Assembly (NCBI GenBank): GCA_963556145.1
Contig: OY744472.1
Coordinates: forward strand, 3,472,001 to 3,536,000
Length of the DNA stretch: 64,000 nucleotides
Direction of reading: 5' to 3'
Origin: Hygrocybe punicea
Lineage: Eukaryota > Basidiomycota > Agaricomycetes > Agaricales > Hygrophoraceae
A program made the translations under genes and the position numbers. The stretch's first letter is position 1. Every line of letters starts with the position of its first letter. The notes under the pieces were generated by a model. It worked only from the letters and a program-made list of their open reading frames with translations, made no database searches and was not told the DNA's origin. Of the stretch, positions 9,438-19,719 are shown piece after piece.

Positions 9438-10961
9438 AACTTGTTTAGTGGGCCAGTGCTGCGCATGGCATGAACGAGTTCTTTTTGTCCCTCCTTACTT
9501 TCTTGGTGTTTTAAGCAATATGATTACACAAAATGACCACATAAAGACAGCTATCCTTGACAACAAGAAGGTTGCTCAGGGCCTCTGAGCATAAATGGCA
9601 AGTTCTACATTTCTATTTTTGTAGTGTCTGATATTATAGTCCCAAATGTGCAACTGGGGTGTCTCAGGCCCTCAAGATCTGGCTGTGTGCCTTTTTCAAC
9701 CAGGACGGCCCTTCCCGCCCCGTTTTCAACCCCCGGCCAGTCTACACCCCCCGCACCTGAAAACAAGTGGTTGGGCGACTCATTTTGTTCTGTTTTTCAG
9801 GAGTACATTCTTACAGCATTTTTGAAAATCCTTGTCGCACATGAAAAAAAAATTAAAATAAATAATCTGGGTGGCTGAAGTTACAGAGTTGGGCAATTGC
9901 TGTAAACTTTGAATTATTTTGCTTGAAAAGACTACTGATATGTAAATTGTAAATTCAATGGGAAATATATAAGACATTTGACATGTAGTAAAATTAGAAT
10001 GACATCCATTGAAGGTTTCTGTCAACTCAAATTATTATTTTAGCTTTTATTCAGTGATGTCATGTTATAAAGCAAACTATAGCTCTGAATTGCAGCAGAA
10101 AACCACACCTCCTCCTTGAATGAAGAACTAATAATAATAATTTGAGTTGACAGAAACCTTCAATGGATGTCATTCTAATTTTACTACATGTCAAATGTCT
10201 TATATATTTCCCATTGAATTTACAATTTACATATCAGTAGTCTTTTCAAGCAAAATAATTCAAAGTCACATGATGTGCTACCCTACTACAGCAATTGCCC
10301 GACTCTGTAACTGCAGCCACCCGGATTATTTATTTTGATTTTTTTTTCACGCGACAAGGATTTCCGAAAACGCTGTAATGGATTAATTAATTATCAATAA
10401 AATATTTATTAAATACATAAGTCCATATTTGTAACAGAAAGTGACAAGCAAGAGATCGCCTCAATGCCCGAGGCGATTTTGCTAGTCACTTTCTGCTTAT
10501 TCAGCAGCTGGTCACTTCAACAGCCCCACCATGACGACTTCGGCATTCGCGATACGGTGAGGCATTCATTTGTTTAATGCTGAGTTATGTTCACACAGGC
10601 CCTCATCCAGTCCGGCACCCCGTTTCCGACCGGGACGATGACTTTGGGCGAGGGGAGTAGTGGCTGCACACGGAATCGGTGAGTTGCCCCCCCCCATTGA
10701 AATTTTTTTGTTCACCTTCACCCGGAGACCGCTGAGTTGGGTTCAGACATGCCCTAACCGAAGCCGGCACCCCGTTTTCGACCGACATGACGAGTCTGGG
10801 CGAGGGGAACGACCTCGCAGGTAGTCGGTGAGTATCCACCCCCACTTGCCATTTTTTTTGTCCACCTCGCTTGGAGACGACTAACTTAGCCCCACCCAGG
10901 CTCAAACTCATCCCGGCACCCTGTTCCCAACCGGAATGACAAGCTTAGCCAAGCGGAACGG
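9438..10961. repeat. Right arm of the 1524-bp inverted repeat
   Basis: It is the reverse complement of 3952-5475. Unlike the left arm it continues outward without interruption into further units of the ~150-bp tandem array, so it shows the uninterrupted state of the gypsy target site. It carries the fold-back element (9811-10378) and the short hairpin (10435-10495). No gene is supported. Confidence 0.93.
9442..9482 (+). other. Terminal hairpin end (H-end), inner edge of right arm
   Basis: This is the mirror copy of the motif at 5431-5471 and again follows ACT. The hairpin loop is TGC instead of TTC. The element it terminates extends rightward through the right arm. Confidence 0.7.
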
Positions 10962-11520
10962 CTGCAAACGGAAGTGGTACCCCTCCTGGTATAATTTTTT
11001 TGTACAACATCACTCGGATACCACTAACTTATCCGCACACAGGCTCAAACTTATCCCGGCACCCCATTCCCACCGGAATGACAAGCTTAGCCAAGCGGAA
11101 CGGCAGCAAGCGTCATTGGTGAGTTTCCACCCCCCTCCTCGTTAATTTTTTTGTACAACATCACTCGGATACCACCAACTTATTCCCACACAGGCTCAAA
11201 CTCATCCCGGCACCCCGTTCCCACCGGAATGACAAGCTTAGCCAAGCGGAACGGCAGCAAGCATCATTGGTGAGTTTCCACCCCCCTCCTCGTTAATTTT
11301 TTTGTACAACATCACTCGGATACCACCAACTTATTCCGACACAGGCTCAAACTCATCCCGGCACCCCGTTCCCGACCGGAATGACAAGCTTAGCCAAGCA
11401 AAACGGCTGCAAACGGAAGTGGTGAGTTTTCACCCCTCCTGGTATTTCTTTGTACGCCGTCACTCGGAGACTAATAACTTAGCCCCACACAGACTCTTAC
11501 CCGTCCCGGCACCCCGTTCG
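10611..11520. repeat. ~150-bp subterminal tandem array (about six units)
   Basis: Units start at CCCGGCACCCCGTT-type words near 10611, 10763, 10912, 11058, 11207, 11358 and 11506, so the period is about 146-152 bp. Each unit has the order CGGAATGACAAGCTTAGCC, a C-rich run, TTTTTTTGTAC and AGGCTCAAACTCATC. The first two units are more diverged. Arrays of this kind are common in non-autonomous mobile elements. Between 11520 and 11744 I see only a diverged relative of the ~135-bp repeat of 15 kb. Confidence 0.8.
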
Positions 11521-11744
11521 AGATCCAAGTGTATGGGGGTTGGGGGTTAAACACAGAGGGGCAAGGTGGTGGGACTGGGCCCCCCACTTCTCGTTTTCAA
11601 TGTGAATGGAATGCCGCGGGTCTAGTCGAGTCGGCGGTGGTCTAAATGAATGAGATTCTCACTGTGGCATGAAGTGTGATATGAATTTGAAGTAAAAAAA
11701 AAAACAATGTAAATATTTGAAGTAAATTTTTTTTTTTCAAGACA

Positions 11745-13368
11745 TTACAAGGGGTAGTCACGAATTAACCAACGTCCGCCGAAGAATTCGCCCCCCAACC
11801 AGTTAAGCTCACCCCCTGGGTGTTCGAAAGTTAAATGATATCGACACCCATCACACGTCACCACTACATCCGACCGTTGTCGAGAAAAAGACCAAGATCG
11901 AATTCGGCCACATTTGGAGCATTGAGTGGGGAGTTGTTGTCCCCATGGGCGGATTTTGGGGTGGCACCAGGTATAACGAGTACCCTTGAGAACGTCACCG
12001 GAATATTGAATATATACGATATCAGTATGGCGGCCAATTGAAAAAACTGTCGGCACCGTGTCCTGAATCGCACGTTCAAATGAGAACCGTTCAACGAGGT
12101 TCCTTTGCGCCACGCTGATGATCAAGTTGATGGTGAGAATTGGTTGAAATTTGGTTGCCGTGAAGGCAACCAAATTGTTAAATTTAAAACTTGAAACAAA
12201 GCACTTAGTTTAGCTGAAACCGAAGATGAAAAAACGTACTGTTTCACCACCCCGGCCAAGTCCTGGTAGCTCTCAGGCATTTTGACCAAAGCACCACATG
12301 ACATCACCCAAACGGTGACATCCCGCTCACGAAAGAAGCCTACAACCCTCCAGGGGATCAGGAGATTGAAAAACTAACGTTTAATGCAAGTAATTAGAAA
12401 AATGGAGCACAAAAAAAAAAAACTCACTTCAGTTACGGAGGCACACAGATTTGGACCAATGAACAGATCACCGGTGTTGTCATGGGAATGTGTCGTTATA
12501 AAAACAACAAGTCGAGACGCACGGTTTCTGGTATTTAATTTAGCAGATGAAGCAGTATAGTATATGATAATTATAAACATACAGGTACTTGCGACAAAGG
12601 TTGGAAACTCGTTTCGCATGCAGCTCAAAGTTGGAGTCGTCCGAAAGATCGAACTCAACCTTGGCGAACTCGAGAGTTGACTCTCCCAGAAAGCTTGACA
12701 TGTATGCAGCAAGAACGTTAGCGGGTGTACCAGCATGAGACGTCCCAGACAGCACAAAGTGCAGGATTAGGACGGTGTCGTTGGAGACTTGGGAATGGGC
12801 GTGCATTTGAAAGGAATGGGCAATTTGAGCGGGAGACGTCGTGGCAGGTACATGGGCAGTGGGGTTGAGGGAACTACCAACGTATGCTGGGCCATTCAAC
12901 GTGTACATTGCCTAAGTCAATAATGAATCATGATTAGAGTTGAAGTCGTTGAGCATTATTGACACACCTACATAGTACGGGTGATGATGAGGGCCTTTGA
13001 AATTCAACTCATGACACGTTGGGCAGATAAAGACTGTGGACGTGGTATCCAAATAGGAGGGGACGGAAAGACATCCGTCGCAAACCGAACGTGGGCAGTA
13101 GTCACAGACCAGGAGGCATCCGCCATTCAGGCAAATGTAACAAAACTATTACGAGGTCAGCTTCCACTTAAAAAACGCCAAAAAAAAAGTAAGTACGGAC
13201 ATCATTTTTGTCGTCAGACGGTGGGGGAGGCAATGGAGTTGAGGCATCGGAGGACACGATCAGACGCACCGCCGGTGTTGCAGGGGTCGACACCAATTCT
13301 GTTTGAGCAGTTCTTCGGGGTGCAATACCACCGACTGACAACTTGGCGGTTTGTTTAGTACGAGGCAT
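11745..13368 (-). CDS. Histone H3-tail mimic / PHD-like finger protein (six exons)
   Basis: The product starts MPRTKQTAKLSVGGIAPR, which copies the histone H3 N-terminus (ARTKQTARKSTGGKAPR) residue for residue apart from A1P, R8K, K9L, T11V and K14I; K4 and S10 are kept. After an intron (13200-13146) comes a PHD-like Cys/His cluster, FCYICLNGG then CDYCPRSVCDGC then ICPTCH. A long middle region follows with FITTHSHDNTGDLF, then VMSCGALVKMPES, and the C-terminus has a four-Cys ribbon (CSKCG and CDGC) ending near GGEFFGGRW. About 460 residues are predicted with introns of about 50 nt. I recall this architecture as an expanded Agaricomycete family of unknown role. A chromatin role is inferred from the H3 tail and finger, which could bind each other or compete for H3 readers. 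Splice sites were set by eye. Confidence 0.8.
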
Positions 13369-14429
13369 TCTCGAGTATCAAATTTGGTGAACAGAAACAA
13401 CGACTTATCAAATGGAATCGGTTTAATGATCTTTAATTATAATAATTTAATTCTTTAAAAAACTTTTTGGAACCGAGGGAAAACATTACTACTAATCGAG
13501 TGCTAATTATAATCATTTTGGACCAGCCCCACAAGAAGTAATTAATATTGTTTATGTTTACGGATTTTGTTTGAACCGTGGGAAGAAATTACTAATCATT
13601 GTTTGACGCATCGACGCGCTTTGGTTGACACGCTTTGGTTGCTCTTTTAACCCCACCACAAAGGTCAGTCCCAGTACTTTACATGTAGTTTTGATAGTTT
13701 TAATAGTGTTCTTAGTTTTGTAGCATAGAAGGGTGGCCGTCTGGGCCGTGGAAGTCGTGATTGTGCAGTCTGTGTGCAATCCGCTTCCACCCTTCTGACC
13801 GGGGGATTGGCCATCTGGGCCATGGAGGGCGTGGACGTGCAGTCTGTGCACGGCCCTCCTCAGTCCTCCCACGATGTTTGAGTATAGCACGGAGGGGGCC
13901 ATCGGGGCCGCGGAGGCTGTGATTGCACAATCTGTGCGCGATTCACCTCCACCCTCTAAAACTTGAACCTGGATGCCACAGAGGGCGGCCATCTGGGCTA
14001 CGGAGGTTGTGATCGCGCAATCTGTGCGTGATTCACCTCCACCCTCTAAAACTTGAACCTGGATGCCACAGAGGGCGGCCGTCGGGGCTACGGAGGTTGT
14101 GATCGCGCAATTTGTGCGCGTTTCACCTCCACCCTCTCATTCCATGCCGCTGCTGGCTGTCTCTCCGGTCCTTTCGATGACTCGAGACCGGGACTTCGTC
14201 GGATTTCCGCTGAGACGCGTTGGCAGCGAGTAGGCTACTCAGCTACTTGTTGTAATAAAAAACCTCTCTGGACCCATCCATAGCCCGAACCTGGGCTGTT
14301 GGCGGACCTCCGTTGAGACTGTAGTAAATCCTGACTTGGGGGGACGGCCATCTGGGCCATGGGAGTTGTGGCCATTTTGTGGGCAAGTTCGAGACTATGC
14401 AAAATTAATACAATAAGTAAAAACTATTA
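13369..14429. repeat. Non-coding region with diverged subterminal tandem repeat
   Basis: 13400-13700 is AT-rich with a diverged copy of the sequence near 41.85 kb (ACTAATCATTGT). From about 13700 to 14330 there are four to five GC-rich units of about 75-85 bp, each with a GGCCATCTGGGC-type word, TTGTGATCGCGCAATCTGTG and CACCTCCACCCTCT. They match, in reverse orientation and more diverged, the arrays at 17.6, 42.3 and 46.7 kb. Apparent reading frames here are repeat by-products. Confidence 0.7.
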
Positions 14430-14867
14430 ATGAAACAACTATTAACGATCATTAAAGACCTGCGAAACACGAAACACGATCACGTGATTTTGTTCGAAAA
14501 CCTTTTTGACGTGTTTGACGTGTTTGAATGTGCTGGCGGGATGCAGACACGATCCATGGTATATCTTAACACATTTCCCTCCTGTACATTTACTAAACTT
14601 GAACCATCAGACACGTACCATTACGGCCGATAACACGTTCAACTTCGACTATTTACTGGAAAAGGCAATTCAAAATGAGCACGGAACTCACGATGACACC
14701 GAGGGATACCCATTCCAGCCTTTGATTCAACTTCAAAAAAACAATCCTCTTGATCATTATTCTGATGTAGAACTCAGCTCTAGTGAAAATAACTCCCCAA
14801 TACCGTCCACATCTACCCGCATCTCTCGTAAACGAACCGCTAAGTCAGTAGTCAAGCATCAGAAACT
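14430..14867 (+). pseudogene. 5' part of an interrupted GGGQ-family gene
   Basis: An open segment ends with an acidic/serine region (DVELSSSENNSPIPSTS) and a basic stretch ISRKRTAKSVVKHQK just before a mobile element. Reading from here directly into 19174 keeps the frame (KHQKL then GKKRRQ), showing that the two parts were one gene. The true start and any introns in this part are not certain; the 14506 ATG is in frame but unproven. The downstream part is described separately. Confidence 0.6.
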
Positions 14868-15149
14868 TGTTTAGTGGGCCAGTGCTTCGCATGGCATGAA
14901 CGAGTTCTTTCATCATTTTGTATTCAGAGTCATTCCCCACAATGTCATTTCCCACCACAAGATATTGTTTTGGCCAAGATTTACAGCCTTTTAATAATTC
15001 ATGGCACTCACAGCTCAAAGGACAAAAATAAAGGAAAACACAGTATATGCACTTCTAGCCCTTGAAAAACTAAACAAGTTTCTCCCTACAATCTTCTTCA
15101 CAGGACTTCATCTGACAGCATAATGTGATAATACCACTTTGGGTGTCAG

Positions 15150-15840
15150 TTTACTAGATACAAAGAAGGTGAGGGAGGGGGTGCAAAAGGTGGAAACATG
15201 GGCTTCAAAACCCCTTTCCTCTCATTTTCTATGGTAACGAAGTGCAGGGGCTGGCCGGAGGATGGTTTAAAATGGGGTGGGTCGTCCTGGTGGTCAAAAA
15301 AAGTAAGGGGAGACTGTTGGGGCAGAAGATGGCAGTGAGGGTGCCAGACCCCCCATTGTCTTGTTTGCCATGGAAACGTGGCACGGGGGACTAGTACTGG
15401 CCGGGGTTGGATGAAAATGGGGCAGGAGCTGTCCTGGTGGTCAAAAAGATGGGGAGGGCTGGTGGGGCAGAAGGTGGAAACGTGAGGGATTAGGATCCCC
15501 TGGCCTCTCGTTTTCTATGGCAATGGGGCGCGAGGGTTGGTCAAAAATGGGGTGGGGGGGACTGGTTCTGGTGAACAAAAAAAGGGGGGTGGGCTGGTGA
15601 GGCAGAAGGCAGAAACACGAGGGATTTGGACCCCCCAGCCTCTCCTTTTCTATAGAAATGAGTCGCGGGGCGCATGTACTGGCTGGGGGTGGTCAAAAAC
15701 GGGGTGGGAAGGGACATCCTGGTGGGTGAAAATGGGGTGGTAGTAGAAAAAGGGAGTCTGGTGGTGGTTGGGCTTGAGGGCTTGAGACCCCCTGGTCGCT
15801 CGTTTTCAATGGAAACGGTGATACGCAGCGCACGTCCCTA
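15150..15840. repeat. ~135-bp tandem array
   Basis: About five units share the words GGCAGAAG, CCTCTCGTTTTCTATGG, GGTGGTCAAAAA and GGGGTGGG, with GGCAGAAG near 15330, 15463 and 15601. Single related units occur at 16640-16860, 5150-5230 and 23105-23200. They are G-rich on the plus strand with no coding sense. From 14910 to 15150 I see nothing recognisable. Confidence 0.75.
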
Positions 15841-16639
15841 AGCACAGAAACCTTCTATTGGACCTATTCTAGCCTCGGACATGCTGTGATTCATTGCAAA
15901 ACATCCCGATTTATATGTATCTCCATTGCGATGCGACTGCGATATGCGCGCGATACGGGCGATAATTTTACATTACTGCGATTTTCTTCGGAGCGCTTCG
16001 GCCCCCTTCGGAAACATATTTTGAGCCTCTCCGACATCACCCATGCTTGTACCGTTCACCCTATTCCATTCCGATTCCGTTCTGGTTCCAGGGAAGTCTT
16101 TATGCGACATGTTTCACTTATTTCAAACATTATAGCTCCTATCCTCTAGATATTTTGGAAATTGCTTCGCATGGTGCTATACCTTTTGTTTCAGTTCCAT
16201 TTCATCCCTATTGCACCATAGTTCCGTCGCACACCGTCTATTTGTCTTGCCTTCTTCACCCTGTATTGTCGTAACAACCAACTTCGCATAAATACCCCCT
16301 ATAGTTTACATACTAGAGAGACGTCTTGTATACCCCCGATTCCAGTCTATCATATCACCTCTTTACTGCACTGTCCATGCGATAGCTCCGTGCTGCTCTA
16401 TTAAAACATTGCGTTCCTTCCATGAAGTGCTACGTATACGCCGAAAACATCGCTGACTGTTTCGCACACGCCACGCGCATCGCACACATCGCGCACATCG
16501 GAAACAACATTGCCACTATCCAGAGCACCTCTGAGTATTTTTATTAACCTTTTGGATTGAGATTGAACCCCTCAGAATTCGTACAGCACTGTGGTAGAGT
16601 TGGTATTTGATTCCGTTCACATTACCACAGTGCACCCTT
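15841..16639. other. Unassigned 0.8-kb stretch inside the 4.3-kb element
   Basis: The sequence is not repeated elsewhere in the window and has no convincing gene. Short repeats such as GCGATGCGACTGCGATATGCG and CATCGCACACATCGC appear. Short open frames lack recognisable motifs. Confidence 0.5.
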
Positions 16640-16919
16640 TCAATGGAGTGCGGGGAGTGTAGGCTAGCTGGGGGTGGTCGAAAACAAGATGTGAGCGGGT
16701 GTCCTGGTGGTAGAAAATGGGGTGGTGGTGGTGGTTGCGCAGTCAGCCGGAACGTGAGGGCCTAAAGCCCCCCGACCATTCATTTTCAACCCAAACGAGG
16801 TGCAGGAGGTTGATTCATGTCAGCCATGGTCGAAATCGCTGGGACAGCAGGTCTTCACTGTGGAAGAAGTCGGGGAGTTGAGAGCTGAGACTCCTGTGAC
16901 ACACACAAAGTGACAACTT

Positions 16920-17214
16920 CCTTTTTCAATCAAATTCCACGTCATACAATTTTTTTTTCTCATCCATTGGAGCGGTTTTTTTATTTTTTATGACCTCAAG
17001 ATAAATCCTATATTCCTGACAATATTTGAGGACACAATTCCAAAAATCTAGTTTATTCATGATTTGTTTCCAAAAAAAACAGGTTAGGAAGGCAGAATTT
17101 GGCTCTATAGTTGATTTCAAACATTAATCAATAATTTAATAATTTAAATTATTTAATTACTGAAGAACTGCCCTATATCCTGGACTGATAAGAACAATTC
17201 TTCCATAAATGGAA
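16920..17214. repeat. Internal copy of the palindromic right end (P-end)
   Basis: The run from TTTTTCAATCAAATTCC through AAATCTAGTTTATTC to TTCCATAAATGGAAGAACTCGTAA matches the ends at 18880-19168, 23340-23850, 42920-43202 and, inverted, 45812-46110. An AT-rich ATTAATTAATTAATTA tract of variable length precedes the palindrome in each copy. Confidence 0.8.
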
Positions 17215-17619
17215 GAACTCGTAATCATTGTATGATGTGTCGACTTGTTTTCTGGTAAAGATGCTTCTCCAATGCACCTATTAACAATACCTGGCTAGTA
17301 CTCACCATCTCAGTTGTTGTATATATGCATGTCCTGATTTAATAAGAAAAAACATTATTTACACAAATATAGCAAGTCTCAAAGGACATCTGACAAAGTC
17401 ATAGTGTCATGTCCTCAGAGAGATCACCCTTATTTAATTTTACTGAGTGTCCTTCTGGACAAGTCTCAAGGGAGGTCCAACAAAGTCCCGGTCTCGAGTC
17501 ATTGAAGGGTCCAGAGAGACCGTCATTATTTTTAATTTTACTCATTGCCCCTCTAGACAAGTCTCAAGGGAGGTCCGACGAAGTCCCGGTCTCGAGTCAT
17601 CGAAGGGTCCAGTGAGACC

Positions 17620-17880
17620 GTCCTCAAAACCACACATCCAGAGGGTGAAAGTGAATGATGCACAGACTGCACAATTACAACTCCCATGGCACAGATTGCC
17701 CCCTCTACTTATATTGGAGACTGAAGGAGGGCCATGCACAGACTGCACAACCACACCCTCCACGGCCCAGACAGCCATCCCCCTCCATTGATTTCAGAAG
17801 GGTGAAAGGGAATCATGCACAGACTGCACAATCACACCTTCCATGGCTCAGATAGCCACCCTTCTATGCTACGCAGCTAG
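17620..17880. repeat. ~75-bp CAGACTGCACAA tandem units
   Basis: Three units carry ATGCACAGACTGCACAA followed by CCATGGC or CCACGGCCCAGA. The same three-unit block is at 42315-42545 and inverted at 46670-46890, with a diverged form at 13.7-14.3 kb. Confidence 0.75.
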
Positions 17881-17938
17881 GAAAACTAAGGAAACTAATG
17901 AAACTACATGTCAGTACTGACCTCTTGGCTGCAGGGAA

Positions 17939-18820
17939 TAGAGATCTCGTATATGGGGGGCATGAGGAAGAGGGGGTCAGTACAACTCAACGGGACACAT
18001 CGGACCACTTGTGGGGGTGTACTTACAGTTCATTTGGTCCCCCCGAACCGGTCCCCAAGTGGTGTGGTGGTCTGACTTTGGGGGGTAGAGATCTGGTGTA
18101 TGGGGGGCAGGAGGAGGAGGGGATCAGTGTGGTTGAATGGGACACATCGGACCATGTCTGGGGGTGTACTTACAGTCCATTGGGTCCCCCCCATCCGCTC
18201 CTCAAGTGGTGTGGTGGTCCGACATCGGGGGGTAGAGATCTGGGATGTGGGGGGGATGAGGAGGAGGGGGTTACCATGACTCAACGGGAAACATCGTACC
18301 ATGTTTGATGCCATTCCTACACTCCATTGGGTCCCCCCTAACTGGTCCCCAAAGGGTTTGGCCGTCCGACTTCGGGGGGTAGAGATCTGGGATGTGGGGG
18401 GGATGAGGAGGAGGGGGTTACCATGACTCAACAGGAAACATCGTACCATGTTTGATGCCATTCCTACACTCCAATGGGTCCCCCCTAACTGCTCCCTACA
18501 GGATTTGGCCGTCCGACTTCGGGGGGTAGAGATCTGGTGTATGGGGGGGCAGGAGGAGGAGGGGTCAGTGTGGTTGAATGGGAGACATCGGACCACTTCT
18601 GGGGGTGTACTTACAGTCCAGTGTGTCCCTCCTAACAGATCCTACAGTGGTTTGGCTGTCCGACTTTGGGGGGTAGAGATCTGGTTTGGGGGGGCATGAG
18701 GAGGAGGGGGTCAGTACAACTCAACAGGACACATCGGACCACTTGTGGGGCTGTACTTACAGTCCATTTGGTCCTACATGACTGCTCCTCACTCAGTCTT
18801 GTGGGGCATGATCCGCGGGT
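17939..18820. repeat. 147-bp tandem array, six units
   Basis: Units begin at TAGAGATCT near 17939, 18086, 18232, 18379, 18526 and 18674, giving a regular 146-148-bp period. Each unit has GGGGGGCAGGAGGAGG, CATCGGACCA, TGTACTTACAGTCCAT and a TCCGACTTCGG word. The related inverted pair at 42-47 kb has about one unit on the left and two to three on the right, so unit number varies between copies. No coding function is supported. Confidence 0.85.
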
Positions 18821-19173
18821 AGAGATTTGAGACTGGGAATACTGAGAAAGACTCCGTGACTGACTGTGACAATTTCCTTTTTGGATCAAATTCCGCGTCA
18901 CACAAATTTTTTTTCTGCTCCTTTGGAGAGGTTTTTGATTTTTTACAACCTCAAAATAAATCCTATATTCATGAAAATATTTGAGGATGAAATTTTAAAA
19001 ATCTAGTTTATTTCTGAATTTTTCCAAAAAAAATGGGTCAGAAATGCAAAATTTGGCTCTATGGTTGATTTCAAACATTAATTAATCAATTAATTAATTA
19101 ATTACTGATGAACTGCCATATATCCTGGACTCATAAGAACGAGTCTTCCATAAATGGAAGAACTCGTAACTCC

Positions 19174-19704
19174 TTGGCAAGAAAAGAAGACAAATAAAAC
19201 GACAACAAGATCGTAAAAATCGCTTCTTCGGAGATTACGCCGTCCGTCCTTCTACAATTAAAAAACACATCAAAAGTGCCCAAAACATCTGTGGCCAGCT
19301 CAATTTCAACGACGCTCCAGTCACCAAAGTTGGGTACACCGCTGTCAACTCGGAGGGATACGGGAGGACCTTTACGTTAGACGAAATGGTTGGTCCAGAC
19401 TCCGAGTTCCAGTTTGAGCTACACACCTGGGACGGAAGGTAAGTTACATTCCCGATACTTGACTCAATGTTAATCATTTATTTTTAGGGACTCCCTTGCC
19501 ATCAAAAATCAACAAGGTGTCCTCATAGCAGTCATGGTCAGCCAACCAGATGGTGAGCTTGGTCAGACAACACACCGGGATGCTGCCGAAGCCATGGCAT
19601 TGGCTGCGAAGGAGGCTGCCTTCTCGGCTACGGATGAAAACCATAGACGTGGTGACTTCGGAGTCCTAACCCACGGAGCATCCTATGGGGGAGGTCAGCC
19701 GGTG
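19174..19704 (+). pseudogene. 3' part of the interrupted GGGQ-family gene (possibly TET/JBP-type, truncated)
   Basis: Open sequence starts GKKRRQIKRQQDRKNRFF, passes DYAVRPSTIKKHI, an intron (GTAAGTTACA...TTTTTAG), and VLIAVMVSQPDGE, and ends HRRGDFGVLTHGASYGGGQP. I recall the HRRG..F..L..G.S.GGGQ block as the region ahead of a 2OG-Fe(II) oxygenase-like domain in a large Agaricomycete family, some of whose members are TET/JBP-like and linked to KDZ transposons. That catalytic part is absent, because sequence after the GGGQP codons belongs to a gene on the other strand. The family link is from memory and the catalytic assignment is weak. With a 4.3-kb insertion and a lost 3' end this copy cannot be functional. 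Confidence 0.55.
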
Positions 19705-19719
19705 AGCACCACGCTTCTT

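Larger units (their letters stand above)
14868..19173 (+). mobile_element. 4.3-kb non-autonomous element inserted in a coding exon
   Basis: The left end is the terminal hairpin motif (14868-14909) and the right end is a palindrome, TCTTCCATAAATGGAAGA followed by ACTCGTA (about 19140-19168). The two ends share only ACGAGTTCTT in inverted orientation: at the very end on the right, but internal to a hairpin on the left. That asymmetry resembles Helentron-type rolling-circle elements. No transposase is encoded; the body is tandem arrays plus an older partial copy of the same right end (16920-17214). Removing it restores the host gene frame. Exact end bases are ambiguous by up to about 6 nt, so no target duplication versus a 2-3-bp one cannot be separated. 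Confidence 0.75.

Noticed and set aside
17409..18596. Several 60-190-codon open frames (also at 42.1-42.5 and 46.2-47.0 kb)
   Set aside because: They are translations of tandem arrays, occur on both strands and repeat with the units, with no conserved family.
17939..18820. CRISPR-like array
   Set aside because: Units are tandem 147-bp repeats without short repeats and unique spacers, and the organism is a fungus.
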